A stretch of DNA of 64,000 nt from Lyophyllum atratum (GCA_014905825.1 JACGCN010000002.1:1612001-1676000); one strand, 5' to 3'. Positions 1-12,129 are shown, counted from the first letter of the stretch. The notes: generated by a model not told the origin, from the sequence alone. Numbers and translations are program-made.

Positions 1-269
1 CAGACATTGAGGACATATTTCCTTCGAGTAGGATATGCTCAAGGCATTATAGAAGCTTCTTCATAAGTTGGACATTGTATCATATTTATTCAGTTGTATG
101 GTCATCCAGGGATAATCGATATTGATTGCTTAATCAAAAAGGCGGGTATGATGATCATCGATCAACGCTGGAACCCCATGTATCCACCTTGGTACTGTTG
201 GCCCCATCCTGTAGCCTGCGCAGGAAGACCTATATGAAAGACCAGATGAGTGAAACTATATAGCATGGT

Positions 270-2813
270 TTATCGAAACACACCAGGCTGCTGTGGTTGC
301 AGATTGTTATTGTTATTGTTGTCAGTCGCAAATGTGCCCGACTTCATCTGAGCGAAGATATTAGCGGGCGAGGTATTAGTGGCAGAGGAAGGCGGAGAAG
401 GAAGTGGCGGGACAGGCGGGGGCGGGGACATGGAATTATCGAAGGGAGACTGTCCAAAGTTGGGGTTGAATCCGGTCATGTCTGGAAGAGTTGGGATTAG
501 CCAGATATACTAACAACAACCGGAGTTACGTACGGCTCTGGACAGGAGCAAAAGCGCCCGTGTTCTGCATAGGATTATAACCATTGAAAGGCATGCCGGT
601 TGGTTGAGACATCATAGGCTGGGCTGAATGGAATCCGGTGGGTTGCTGAGAAAGGAAAGAAGGGGATGGGCTGTTCGCGAACGGAGAGACAGCAGGGCCA
701 GGTCTCGTTGGAATCATGCCATTGAAGCCTGTCTGCATGGGTATTAAAGGCTGCAATAGGCTCTGGTTGCTGGGAACAGGAGCGAATGGACCTCGAGGGC
801 CATTGTATGGCTGTGGTAACTGTTGAGGGGCAGTCAACTGAGGGTGCTGGAGGAACTGGCCCATTGGAGAAGGCGAGGACCCCATGCCAAGACCTGCTGG
901 GTAGCTGGGAGGGACAATAACAGCAGGTGGTGCCGATGCGGGGGGTTGGACAGGTGTTGACTGCTTGCGAAGTTCACTCAATCGTGAGAGTTGATCAAAG
1001 ATGTCAGATTCAGTGGTTTTTGCAAGATTATTGCTTGACAAGGGCTGAGCTGGAGGAGGCGATATTGTAGGAGTGGGTTGAGTGGCCGGCGCTGGGGCCG
1101 GCGCGGGAGCTGGAGGTGTCGCTGCCGCGGCTGTTGTTGGGGGAGCAGAAGGAGCGCGAGGGCTTCCAACCATGGGTTTCGTCGAGCTGGGCCTATTTGT
1201 CCAAGCATCATCGTCAAAGCCACTAGGTACCGGTGCCGCAGAGCTAGAACGAGGTGGAGCACTGACAGGGATGGAGGATGTTGGCGCACTTGTGGGGGTC
1301 AGGATCTGTGGGGACGATGTGCGTATTTGATCAGACACAGTGGAGATTGCTTTGAGGTCGACCGTTGCTGGGGGCAAACTTTTACTTGGTGTAGGCCTTC
1401 CGCGACGAGTCTGAGTCTTCAAGACACCTCCAGGGCCCGACGCGAAAAGATTCGGGGCCGGCGCTCGCGATCCCCCTGACTCCTGGGCTTGCAATGCCCG
1501 TGCTAATTCTTCGTCACGACGTTCTTGTTCTTGTGTACGCTTGCTGGGCTTGTGGAGGTTATCAGTTGGCTTTCGCTTTTCGATGGCCTTGGTTATACGT
1601 ATGATGTCTCCTTCTCGTACACCCAATGACCGCATGGTCCCATCTGTGATATCTGGCAAAAGGTTTTCATCGAGTTTGTCCCTCTCAAACGATGCAGCAT
1701 ATCGGGTGCAGTCATCAAGATCACAGCCTGCAGAGAGGAAGAAATCGAACCAATCGATTTTCGGGGCCTTCTTGGAAGGAGCATGTGGTGCGGCGTTTAG
1801 ACCCGATCCTGCACCAGGCCGGGAGAGCCCAAGCGGTATATCGTCTTCTGATATCTGCTTAGACGATGGTGGTCGCGAACTCTTGCTTGTCATGCGCTCA
1901 ACAAATTTCATGTCCTCGACCGACATCTTCTCTGCTGGAACTTCTACAATGACTCCGTTGACTTTGTGCAGCCTGAGCTTGCCATTACTGTAGCCCAAGA
2001 AAGCAGCCTCCACACGAAATTGACCACTGCGGTCGTGCCATACGCGTGTACGCTCCGGAGGCGGCCCTAAGAGATGAACTTTTAGTTGAATGGAATACGA
2101 TGTGACAGCTCTGATTACTGACGGTTGTTTTCCACAGATGGTCGACTTGAGCTGGAACCTGAGCTACTTTGTGTCCCATTCCTTTTCGGTTCACTACTGA
2201 TGTATAAGGGTCATACAGGGAATAATGAAATGAAATACTTGCACTGCTGGCGGAGGAGATAGACGAGCTGCAGCAGCCTCCTTGCGTCTCTTGCGCTCCA
2301 ATTCGGCGGAGGCGGCAGCATCCTTTGCTCGTTTTTGAGCTTCTGCCTTCTTCCGTGCCTGTTCGGCTCTCTCCCGTTCTCTTGCTGCCTCTTGTTCTCT
2401 CGCTATACGTCCTTCTTCTGCTCGCTGTCTCTCTTCTTCAGCCGCGGCGGCTTCGTCTTCCTCCTCTGCCTCTTCTTCGTGAGGTGCAGGTGGTGGAGCC
2501 CTTGATGCAGCAATTGATCTAGTAACAGAAGAGGCTGAGACCTACGTTACTGTAAGTAAATGCCGAGCCAACGTTATGAGGTGGACCAAATACCTCGATA
2601 TAGGAAGCAGGGACAACGCCTTCAGATCCCTTAGAATTGCGACACTTCCACCACTCGTCACCGTCCCTTTCCAAAACGGTGAGATGTTCTCCTTCCGAAA
2701 TCGATAATTCATCGTCTCCGTCCGCAACGAAATCGTATAGAGCAATCCCGGCTTCCCCGCTGTCACTATGTGCGGGGTGTCCATTGACAGGTCCTTTTAC
2801 ATATGGTTCCTCT

Positions 2814-2844
<31 letters not shown>

Positions 2845-4001
2845 GTTCTTCGGCCGCTTCCTCCTCCTCTGATGATGGGATTATAACTGGAGATGTACTT
2901 GAGAAATGGACGGAGGCTTTCTTCGGCGCTTGAACATCCTCGGGCGACGAAGAGCGAGCAGTAGAATTGCGAGAGGTATCTAGAGTATCTGATGGATCGG
3001 ATAGGGCTTTGGAAGATTTTAATTTCGCTATAATCTCGTCGACGTTATCCTTCGAGCCTGCGTGGAAGTGGAGATTTGTCGGGGTTGCGCCTCCAATATC
3101 AATGTTGAGATGCTTGGATTTTTCGCTTGCCACACTTTGTACATCGACGGTTTGCCATTTCTGCACAGGAGTCTACACGGAGAATCAGTCGCGCCCCAGA
3201 GTTTGGAAGAGTGATATGAAGCGCACCTTGTCTGATTCGCTAGCGAAAAACACAGCTCCATTGCCTACTCCCAATGTCCCTTTCTTCTTCTTCCCTTTCT
3301 TGTCTATTTCTGACACAGACCACGTCTTAATTCCGTCAGCCGACACCTTCGCGGACGCCACGCGGTCGGCAGGATCAACATACGTGCTTACAGGACGTGG
3401 AGCCTGGGGAACATGAGTTGTATAGTATATGATGGCGAGTTCGGAATCGACTTACTGAGGGAGGAACAATGATTCGCGTTGCCTGAGGGACCTCTTCCTC
3501 GGCATACGCTTCCACATAATTTCCAGGGACGAAGCCTGCTTTCCCATCGTCTTTCTGACTTTGGGCCAGTATCCAGTCCTGCTCCGTCTCAAATACCAAC
3601 AGTATCTCGTCCTCTTGAACAGAAAGTTCACCGTCCGCGGAGGATTCATAGTCATATAAAACCTTGACTTTGGAAGTAGGCTCGGCCTGGGAGAGATGGT
3701 CAATATGATTTCTTTCGTATTGCGCAGTTCAGGCAGACCTGCTCGACATAGGCCGCAGGAACGAGCCCGACGGGGCTTTCCTCCTCTTGCGAATCACCCT
3801 TGATCTTGACTCTCCACCAGCTGTTGGGTAGTTGAATGAGCCAACTGCGAAGACAGCGGAGACCGGGACATACTCATCATCAACCCTCTCCTTCAGAAAC
3901 AGGAGTTGGTCCTCCTTAATCGCTATCTCGTCGTCTGACTGCGGTTCATAGTCGTAGGAGGCCTTGAGAACGGCCAAATACTCTTCGTGTTCATCAGACA
4001 T
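270..4001 (-). CDS. SLA1: SLA1-type actin cytoskeleton / endocytosis adaptor
   Basis: Homologue of yeast Sla1, the clathrin-coat-associated adaptor that links cargo to the Arp2/3 activator Las17/WASP at cortical actin patches. Reading from the ATG at 4001: two N-terminal SH3 domains (ALYDY-type cores around 3990-3760 and 3700-3500), a Sla1-specific domain of the 'KWQTVDV...NLHFHAG' type, a glutamate run, a third SH3 (IALYDFVADGDDELS, about 2745-2590), a basic/acidic coiled-coil stretch (2520-2250), the SHD1 domain that binds NPFxD cargo signals in the family (TRVWHDRSGQFRVEA...AAFLGYSNGKLRLHK), and the SAM-like SHD2 (PKIDWFDFFLSAGCDLDD, about 1770-1600). The C-terminal third is Pro/Gln/Ser rich with repeated QPTGF / MQTGF / MQNTG motifs, the family's Ark1/Prk1 phosphorylation repeats. 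The last intron is about 533-482, followed by a short final exon. The more upstream in-frame ATG at 4049 is less likely because MSDEHEEYLAVLKASYDY leads straight into SH3-1. Confidence 0.95.
2807..2870. repeat. Glu-codon microsatellite in SLA1
   Basis: A ctt/ctc trinucleotide run on the + strand reads as a stretch of more than ten consecutive Glu codons in SLA1, between the Sla1-specific domain and the third SH3. It is in frame, acidic and probably length-variable between strains. This is visible in the sequence; the variability is inferred. Confidence 0.8.
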
Positions 4002-4307
4002 AGTGAGGATGGAGCCAGGCGAGTGGTCGTCGGTGATCAAGTGCGCCAAAGGGCCAGTACTCTGTCGACCCTGATCTGATGATCACGGTTTATCAAAGTT
4101 GCATTCAACAAAATCTCTCAGAAAACCGGTGCAGACCAACTTGAACCTTTGTAGACTCGCTCGCGTAGGGTAATATGGAAGGCCTATGCAACCCATGTAA
4201 ATTTTTTGCTCCAACTGATCCACGTCGGAGCCGTTATAGATAAAAGTAGAGTCAATTACAGATTTTCGCTATCTAACTTCGTGATCTTTGCAACCACCAT
4301 CTTGATC
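4002..4307. promoter_or_regulatory. SLA1 / SUP35 divergent intergenic region
   Basis: About 300 bases separate the two opposed start codons, so it should hold both promoters. I see no clear TATA box or named operator in it. In-frame open sequence upstream of the SUP35 ATG lacks family similarity and is treated as leader. Confidence 0.5.
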
Positions 4308-6390
4308 ATGAGCAAGCTCAACGCTGGCGCCTTCGAGTTCGTTCCCGGCAGAGGCTTCGTCGTTCCCCAGCCTCCTGTCCAGCAGACCCCGCCCCCAACG
4401 GAACGGCCTGAGCAGACTGAAGCTCCCCGCCCGGCACCCACCATTTCTCTCAATATTGGTGGTTCAAAACCTGCTCCACCTCCTGTTGCTGCCGCCCCCG
4501 TATCCCAGAACCAGACCAAGGCGACTGATGTCAAGCCAGCCCCAGTTGTAGCACAGACGTCTGCAGCTACTTCAACCACATCCAAACCCACTACACCCGC
4601 ACCGGCTTCCAAGACTTTTAGCACCCAGAAATCGAAAACGGACACAACTGCAATCGCCCAGGAGGTGAAAGCCGTAGCAGATCAGACTGTCCTTGATGAT
4701 CTTTATGGCCAAAGTATGTTTCTAGCTCATCGTCCGATTAACCAGGCCCATCTAATCTATCATGGCAGTCAAGGAGCATCTAAATATCGTTTTCATTGGC
4801 CATGTCGACGCAGGAAAGAGCACCATGGGTGGAAATCTGCTATACATCACGGGTATGGTGGATAAGCGTACTATGGAAAAATACGAACGAGATGCCAAAG
4901 AAGCTGGACGTGAATCTTGGTACCTCAGCTGGGCTCTCGATTCCACACCGCAAGAGAGAAACAAAGGAAAAACAGTTGAAGTGGGCCGGGCCTATTTCGA
5001 GACTGACTTGCGCCGCTATACCATCCTCGACGCCCCTGGACATAAAACCTTCGTTCCTTCCATGATCTCTGGTGCCGCGCAAGCAGATGTTGCTATTCTT
5101 GTTATCTCAGCACGGAAGGGGGAGTTCGAGACTGGATTCGAAAAGGGTGGCCAGACAAGAGAGCACATCATGTTAGTCAAGACGGCGGGTGTTTCTAAGG
5201 TGGTAGTTGCCATCAACAAGATGGATGACCCCACCGTTGGCTGGGAAAAGGCTCGGTACGAGGAGATCAAGGATAAGCTTACCCCGTTCATCAAAGCTGC
5301 TGGATTTAACCCGAAGACCGACGTCACCTTCATTCCTATTTCCGCTTACACTGGTGTCAACCTCAAGGACCGGCCATCCAAGGATGTGTGTTCATGGTGG
5401 GAGTGAGTGGTATGATTGAACATGCTGAGATAGAGTCTTACTTCCCCCTTCTAGTGGCCCTTCTTTCCTTGAGCACGTCGATCACATGCCTATGGTCGAC
5501 CGCAAGCTCAATGCACCTCTGATGATGCCTATTTCAGAGAAATACAAGGATATGGGGACCATTATTGTCGGAAAAGTCGAATCAGGCCTGTTGCGCAAGA
5601 ACGACCACTTAATTCTCATGCCCAACAAGGACGAAGTTGAAGTGACTGCCATCTATAACGAAATGGAGGCCGAGGTCCCGCAGGCGCTCTGTGGAGACAA
5701 TGTTCGCGTCCGATTGCGTGGCGTCGAAGATGAGGACATCAGTCCTGGATTCGTGCTAACGAGTCCGCTCAAACCCATCCATGCCGTTCGACAGTTCGAG
5801 GCGCAGCTCGCGATTCTAGAGCACAAGAGCATCATTTGTGCTGGTTATTCTGCAGTAATGCATATCCACACGCTATCGGAGGAGGTAACATTACCCGTAA
5901 GCCCAAAGCATTCAGGATCTCCCGAAAAGAAATCTCTAACGCACTTATCAAGGCACTTCTGCACTATTACGATAAAGCAACTGGCCGAAAATCCAGAAAG
6001 CCCCCGCAATATGCGAAGAAAGGTACTTGAATTGTTTACTGTTGCATGCGAATAGAATTTCACGGGTCGTCTACACAAACAGGGCAGAAAATCGTCGCCC
6101 TCATTGAGGTCAGCGCGCCAGTGTGTGTAGAAAGATTTGTGGACTACCCCCAGCTGGGTCGATTTACCTTGCGAGATGAAGGTAGGTTTTTAAAGATATC
6201 TCATTTCGAATCCGCCTCAATTTTGCATCAATGCAGGGAGAACAATAGCCATCGGGAAGGTAAATCATCTCCATAAGCTAATGAAGGTTCTGCGCTCAAA
6301 ATTTTTCAGATCACGAAACTCATTGAACCTGGTATCGATGAAGTTGCTGAGGGTGTTAGCAACCTTTCTGTTGGGCAAGGGGCAGCTTAA
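4308..6390 (+). CDS. SUP35: Eukaryotic peptide chain release factor eRF3 (GTPase)
   Basis: Translation termination GTPase that works with eRF1 at stop codons. The N-terminal extension is about 130 residues and starts MSKLNAGAFEFVPG, then runs Pro/Ala/Thr-rich. The EF-1alpha-like G domain follows, with G1 GHVDAGKS, G3 DAPGH and G4 NKMD, then the two beta-barrel domains (ALLHYYDKATGRKS, GRFTLRDEG). Six introns join in frame: after DDLYG, after CSWW (restoring DGPSFLEHV), after EEVTL, at KKG|QKIVAL, at RDEG|RTIAIG, and at IGK|ITKLIE. The protein ends NLSVGQGAA. Unlike Saccharomyces Sup35, the N-terminus has no Gln/Asn-rich prion-like repeats, but it does carry a PAM2 motif (LNxxAxEFxP), which in this family binds the MLLE domain of poly(A)-binding protein. 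The start was chosen because PAM2 begins at residue 4. Confidence 0.97.
4314..4346 (+). other. PAM2 motif in eRF3 N-terminus
   Basis: The codons for KLNAGAFEFVPG match the PAM2 consensus LNxxAxEFxP at all fixed positions. In animal and fungal eRF3 this short linear motif binds the PABP C-terminal (MLLE) domain and couples termination to mRNA decay. Binding in this organism is inferred. Confidence 0.8.
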
Positions 6391-6574
6391 TCGCTAATAT
6401 TAAGAGTGATGCTGCTGATCTATGATCATGCTATGCTTATTGCAATTGCAATCTGTACATGACTTGTACGCTGTAAACAAAATATCATTGGAGGCTACAT
6501 ACAACGGGGGACGGATCTAATCTAATCTCACCCACACAACTTCATTTCTATTTAGAACTCCGACCGTTGCGATC

Positions 6575-7182
6575 ATGGCCCCCAACCTTCGCTTGAACGC
6601 GGTAGCATTCATTTCTCCTCAAAACCATCCGATTCTCATACGCACGTTCGCCAAGCAAGATGAACACTCTATAAAATACCATTATATTGCGCATACCAGC
6701 TTGGATGTTATCGAGGAGCGGGGTGAGTACCCTCGTGCACGTCAACAGTCCAAAGCTTGAAGATTTGAACTATCTGCAGTCAATGCAGGCGGGAAAGCTA
6801 CGGAATGCTATTTAGGGCTACTGTATGCTATGGAGGATGTCGCGGTCTATGGGTATATCACCCCTCTGAAGGTCAAGATCGTACTCGCCTTGGCTCTTTC
6901 CGACTCCGTAGTTAGGGACGTGGAGATCACAATGGTCAGCTCCGTCTTCTCCTGGCCATACTCATGCCCACACCGTTTTCTCAGATTTTCAAGGCACTAC
7001 ATATGGCCTACTATTCCGCGATCTCCAACCCTTTCCTGCGACTAGATGTTTCAACTGACGTGGCGCATGACCATTCCCCGTACCTCTTAGTGGGCAGTCC
7101 GAAATGGAAGAACTTCCGGATGCGTATCGACGAGATCAATAGAGTGGTTGGTAATACGTCCAATCCGGTTTCTAACCCATAG
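6575..7182 (+). CDS. TCA17: TRAPP complex subunit, TRAPPC2L / Tca17 type
   Basis: Small longin-like (sedlin-family) protein. The family associates with the TRAPPII tethering complex at the Golgi and helps its Rab GEF activity. The first exon reads MAPNLRLNAVAFISPQNHP and ends in ...SLDVIEER. An intron (about 6724-6782) restores VNAGGKATECYLGLLYAMED and YGYITPLKVKIVLALAL, typical of TRAPPC2L. A second intron (about 6935-6985) joins EITM to IFKALHMAYYSAISNPF. The C-terminus RMRIDEINRVVG is followed by a short tail. Length, about 165 residues, is near the usual 140-170. The exact C-terminus is the least certain part. Confidence 0.9.
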
Positions 7183-7238
7183 ACACGTTTCGCGACGGTT
7201 TTCGAGCTGAAACGCAGAGTTAAGTACCGCTGTCTACC

Positions 7239-7319
7239 GGTTCACGCATCGCGCAGACCCTTGGCGATTCCTCCCCACCTTGGGTCTGCGACGATGCTTT
7301 TAGTCTTCGGACGTGAACC
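7239..7319. repeat. Interrupted inverted repeat (hairpin)
   Basis: Left arm: ggttcacg (7239-7246), catcg (7247-7251), cgcagaccc (7252-7260). The right arm carries the reverse complements in the matching order: gggtctgcg (7282-7290), cgatg (7292-7296), cgtgaacc (7312-7319). The inner 14-bp stem has a one-base bulge and a 21-base loop; the outer 8-bp stem closes over an asymmetric internal loop. No coding role is apparent. Confidence 0.7.
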
Positions 7320-8656
7320 AATATCAACATACCTTACAATTGACTCAGTTGTATGAAGATTACCGCATCTGAGACAGATACGAGGTAGACATTCTGTTGA
7401 TCCATTTACGACCAAACCTATTGACCGAAGGAATCGTCTACTGCGACGGTCTACCGAGAGAGTTGGCCGTGTGCTCTCAAAGTGGCTCAGCCGATGTGCT
7501 GCTCAATGTGAAGGCAGATGCATTAAACGTTTCCTGGTCGCATAGTAGACTCGTGACCAGCCGTTATAATGAAGACAAGTCTGCGCAGTGCGATATAACG
7601 ACTGGTACAGCTGAGTTTAAATCATCGTATGACTACAGTGCAATCGAGAGTGACAGGTCCGAGGTGATAGGAAAACGTCTTTGAGTAAATGTCCTAAATG
7701 GGAACAAGCGGGGAAATTGCTATTCACGTCGTCCTCCACGTCGCCCTCGCCATTCAAGTCGTCCTCGACGACCAATACATCTCGTGAACCTTTCTTTGCT
7801 GTATTGGAATGTCTAGCAGCTTAAGCCAGCAAGGATCCTTTCGACTGAATCCCTTTGTGCCGTCTATCGACCAGACTCGAATATGATGGCTTACTCGACC
7901 GTAGCGACAACCTGGAGCACGCAAACACGAGCGAGATCATCGGCCAACCAATATAAATCGCGTACCGCTACACAGAACACGTTACATGCCACAGAAACTC
8001 CCTCGAACGCACTGGATTGCTTAGAAGGCCTGATATCGCTTGACATGGAGTCACAGGGAGTCACTGCAGATGGTAAGAGTACATGCAAGGGGTCCCGGGT
8101 GCGTTCGCACATCCGATATTGATACGCTACAACCATTATCTCCGTATCTCAGCGTATCCAACACTCCCCCACCTTCAAACCAGGCCCTTTTACGTTCAAG
8201 ATCGCTCGACGCGGCGCTGGGGCTTCTTGATCTTGTGCAGTCTGTTCGAAATACTACTACCACTCAGCCACTGCATGATCGGGGGGTGCGCGTGGAGAGA
8301 GATTATGGATATTCTCCTGTAGTTTCGTAGTCAAATCACAGAGGATGGTCAACATATGCGCTAGGAAACTTGGCGTGGGGTAGTTGTGACGCGACTAAGG
8401 CTCGAAGTTCGTGTTCAGGCAATAAGCGAATAATATAGAGATGTTCTGCAAGTGTTGGCACCGTGTTGGCACCATGTGTGTGACTATGGAGGCGAGAGAC
8501 AAGCCGACGTCGTCGCGAACATCGACGACTACTGTCAGATTCCTGCCTGTTCCCTTTTAGGACATTTACCGAAAGAACCAATCCGATCATCACGGAGCTT
8601 CCATGGAACTTTCTCTCGATCGCTCTGTAGTCACTCAATGATTTAAGCTCAGCTGT

Positions 8657-8704
8657 ACCGGTCCCTCTATCGAGGCTTGTCTCATAGAGGGAACGGTTAC
8701 CGGT
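8657..8704. repeat. Imperfect palindrome
   Basis: accggt and ccctctat (8657-8670) are followed by atagaggg (8684-8691) and accggt (8699-8704). The inner 8-bp stem has a 13-base loop, and the outer 6-bp arm is offset by seven unpaired bases on the right. It lies about 60 bases beyond the RTP1 stop codon, so a role in RNA 3'-end structure is possible. Confidence 0.6.
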
Positions 8705-8764
8705 CTAGTCGCATAGGCGCCCTAAGCAGACCAGTAGTCAATTTTCTCCGCGATGAAGTCCCAA

Positions 8765-11700
8765 TCATAATCCCATGATTGCCAGATTCAGCTGGTTGAG
8801 CCCCTCATCCGCTTCCCTCGCCATAACTCGAGCGATATTATCGTCGTCTGTGGATGCAACGTACCCTAATGTTGCTTTTGCCCTTTTCATGAATCCAGCT
8901 GGGAAGGGGGACCCGCCAAAGGAAGAGTCGTAGACCAGCTTGGTAGTCTCACGGATTAACAGCGAGAGAAAGTGTAGTGCGGCGCGCCGTAGAGGAGGAA
9001 ATTTGGGATTTGCGGAGGTGGGCTCAGATTCTATAGTGGGTTCGCCATCCTCCGGTGTGGAGGCCTTGAATTTGGCTGGTACCGTTTCGATTTGTAAAAT
9101 ATCGATCATAGCCTCCGCGAGATCTGCCGTATACGGCAACATGGCTAGGGGGCTCGTGCTTTCGCAGTCTGCCAACAAGGAGAGAGACGAAGTGCGCAAG
9201 GCGGTGGGAATGTGCCGCAGCCTCAGAATGTTGAACAGCGGGGGCACCAGGATATCCACTGGACATTGAATGAGCATGGGTGAGAACCAAAGAAAAAGCA
9301 CTGTTATTACCATAAATACCCAACGTCTCGCCGCATCTTCGTATCACTGCAGCTAAAGCCTCTCCGACACGGATCCTTGTATCCAGTTCTCTTTGTGTCA
9401 TGTTTAGAGCCCCAGGGCCATCTAGACCGTCGACGTATTCCTTCACCAAGCCTCTCAGGACCTCTTTACCAAACGTGTCGACCATCGCCGCGAGACCCTG
9501 AACGGCATTCAAGAACACATATGAATCATCGTCCTGGACGGAGTGCAGAAAGATAGAAAGTATGGCGGGCACCAATGCACGGTCGGTTAGTTTGGGATCA
9601 GTCGAGTCGCCCGAAGCCGGCGTAACCAGTTGTCGGAGAAGGAGAAGCCCATGTGCACGCACAGGAAGGATTGGGTCCTGAAGGAGCTTGAGAGCTTTTT
9701 GGTAGACCTCCTGTGCACTTTCTTCATTCTCGCCACCCGACCTCGATTTGCCTCGGGAAGGGGTAGACGCCAGGCGTGCAGTCATCACCATTTTGGCTTC
9801 CCGGGCCAGAGGTCGCAAAGTCTCGGAGCCCTCGCGTGCCAGGGGTTCAAGAAGCGAGAAAATATCGTTCAGCACCGGAGCCGTGCGGGCTGACAGGTCC
9901 TCGTTGGCTAGCGCACGTAAGTTGACATTCGGGAAGGAAACATGTTGTACACATACCTTCGAGGATTGAAAGCAACAGATTGACTGAAGTTTCAATCATC
10001 TCTTCATCATCAGTGATTATATCTGCGCCCGGCGTGTCGTCGTCGCTATCTCCTTCGTCGAAAAGCTCATCATCCTGGTCTGGATATAATCGCAGTTTGT
10101 CCATTGCATTGTTGTCATGATGCCGTCGGTCCGTCCTGCTAGGCGAAGGTGTTTTGGGCTCCAGAACGTGCTTCACAAAGTACAGTAGGTGTGTCGGCTT
10201 GCAGAGTATGTTCGCCGAGGACTTTCCTTCCGTCAGTTGCGCCTGCATCTGCATAATAATTTGCAAATAGAGAAGAGTCCTAGGAACCGGTGTCACTCAA
10301 GGTGATAGAGTTTTAAGTCGAGTAATATAACCTTGTAGGATCCTCTTCTTTCGATTTATGGTCACGATATGCTTCCAGCAGTTTCACAAATAATTCGGAT
10401 GAAATGTCGGCACGGTCGATTGTTTTTAGGAACCGGACATAGTGGGCTGGATCTGGATATAAACCGAGGATGTTAGTGTCCACGTCGTAATCTTCGTCGT
10501 CGGCCTTGACGTCCTCCGGTGTTAGAAGAGACAGAGAGGGATGTTTGTCTGATCTATTTTACACGTATCTGAGCAACCTAAACAAACGAATGTGACAGAA
10601 CTCACGATTTAGCTCTGCTGATATTGCCTTCAAGATCCACCGACCACCCTTGTTCGTCGGTTTCTGATATTGACCACAATATATCAACACCATTCGAAGT
10701 GCCAATGATTTTTGCCCATGTTATCAATAGGCCGCGTAGAGATTCCCTCAGACCCGGATCTGTTGTCTTCACTGTGTCCATGTGATAGAGAAGAGAATAC
10801 AGCGTCGGTGTCATCGGCGAGAGCAAAGCAGAGATTAGGGTCGGCGATGGATCCGCATTGGAGACAAGTGTGATCAACGTAGAGAGCGCCACGGAAGGAG
10901 TGGGAAGGGACGGTAGATTAGACGTGGGAGGTCCTAGGTCGCTCGCTTCTTCGGGGACGCTCAGAAGGGGACGATGAAGGATAGACAATATGATGTTGGA
11001 GATTAGATCCTGATGAGGCGACGAACCGTCCGTCGACAACATACGTGAGATGACATAGGCTGCTGCGCGTTTGTTAGTCGCAGATTCTTGAGGCAGTAGC
11101 AATTGTATGATCTTTGGAATGATGTCACCGAAATAGTCCTAAGGGGCGAATGAGTTTCTCTCTGCAAGGTGTTAGGTATAGAGACTCACCTCAGGCTTCA
11201 CATTAGCTGGCACAGTCATAAAAACGCGAGCAACGTGTTGAAGTTTTTCTACGGTAAGATCGTCGGCCGCACTCTCGTCTTCGCCAAAAACGGCGGCGCA
11301 AAGACCACGGACACCCTGTGGTCTTAAGAGTTGTTGACCGAGCATAGAAACACATAGCTTGCGGACGTATGGCAGTGGAGGCGGAGTGGACGATAGTATG
11401 CCACCTAAGGCAGTGATGGTACGAAGAGGGGAAAGACTGAATTGCATATATCAGAAAGGCGAGAAGGATATACCATGTATATGCGTACAGATTCAAAAAG
11501 CGAACTGTCATAGGTCGGGCATCATCCAAAACGGGCCGCACATCGGAAGCAAGGGACTTTGGAAGCCATCCCAAGGCGGTGGACGGTTTAAGAAGATCCA
11601 TTGCATGTCTCTCAAGGATTGTGGTGGTGATCAGAGTTTGTGGTATTCGACCTGATGCACCATCAGGGAACACCAGGTGAAGCAAGTCGGACGTCATGGA

Positions 11701-12129
11701 AAAGAGTAACGTATAATCGTCTGAGGTCGTAGTCAAATCAATGATCCTCGGTTCTCCACGTACAAGAGGTTTGTCTGGCCATGCAAGTATGACGCGGCCA
11801 AAGAGCGGATCGACTCCCCATTTGAAAACAATGGACAGTAGAGTGCGGAGTTCAGCTAGATCTCGAGTACCAATCAAAGGGGGCTGGTCGGTGCCCGTTT
11901 GTTCTTCTACTCCAATAATCCCTTGAATCCGTCTGACAACTGAAAGAGCTTCCCTTGCGGTGGTGAGCTGAACGTCTTCCAGGGATGAGGTATCTGGAAT
12001 ATCTCCGGAACCCAGGCTTGCATAGTAGCGGGATAGGCGGCCTAGCAAAGCAGATTTTAGATCAGCAGCAGAGCCGGTAGAGTCTATGAGATAAGCGCCG
12101 TCGGACAGGGCAGCCTGTAACTCGCTCAT
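8765..12129 (-). CDS. RTP1: RTP1 / TANGO6-like HEAT-repeat protein
   Basis: Helical-repeat protein of the Rtp1/TANGO6(TMCO7) family. Yeast Rtp1 is implicated in nuclear import and assembly of RNA polymerase II; the animal relative affects secretory organisation. Two family blocks are clear: an RTP1_C1-like block (DPILPVRAHGLLLLRQLV ... ILSIFLHSVQDDDSYVFLNAVQGLAAM, about 9700-9470) and an RTP1_C2-like C-terminal block (FPPLRRAALHFLSLLIRETTKL, about 9020-8930, ending NLAIMGL). The ATG at 12129 gives MSELQAALSDGAYLIDSTG. At least six exons are needed: for example the block ending GETLGIYG (about 9320) joins over a short intron to VDILVPPLFNILRLRHIP. Many introns keep the usual 50-60 base size. 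No membrane segment or enzyme motif is visible. Confidence 0.9.

Larger units (their letters stand above)
7183..8764. other. Gene-free interval with hairpins and short repeats
   Basis: About 1.6 kb without a gene I can support. Several open frames of 60-100 codons exist on both strands (for example 7397-7684 and 7883-8122), but none resembles a known family, none shows a convincing exon-intron pattern, and they overlap one another. The interval contains two imperfect inverted repeats (annotated separately), a perfect tandem 11-mer (gtgttggcacc twice, 8452-8473) and GTCGTC/CACGTC-rich imperfect repeats near 7725-7775. It could be a decayed element or gene, or hold a non-coding RNA. Confidence 0.5.

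Noticed and set aside
1078..1479. Long plus-strand open frames opposite SLA1
   Set aside because: Arg/Gly/Cys-rich shadows of the Pro/Ala/Ser-rich coding strand.
7397..7684. 95-codon open frame in the orphan interval
   Set aside because: No family resemblance and no splice structure; length is compatible with chance.
8336..8638. 100-codon minus-strand open frame upstream of RTP1's stop
   Set aside because: Composition is not protein-like, there is no recognisable domain, and it overlaps other open frames.
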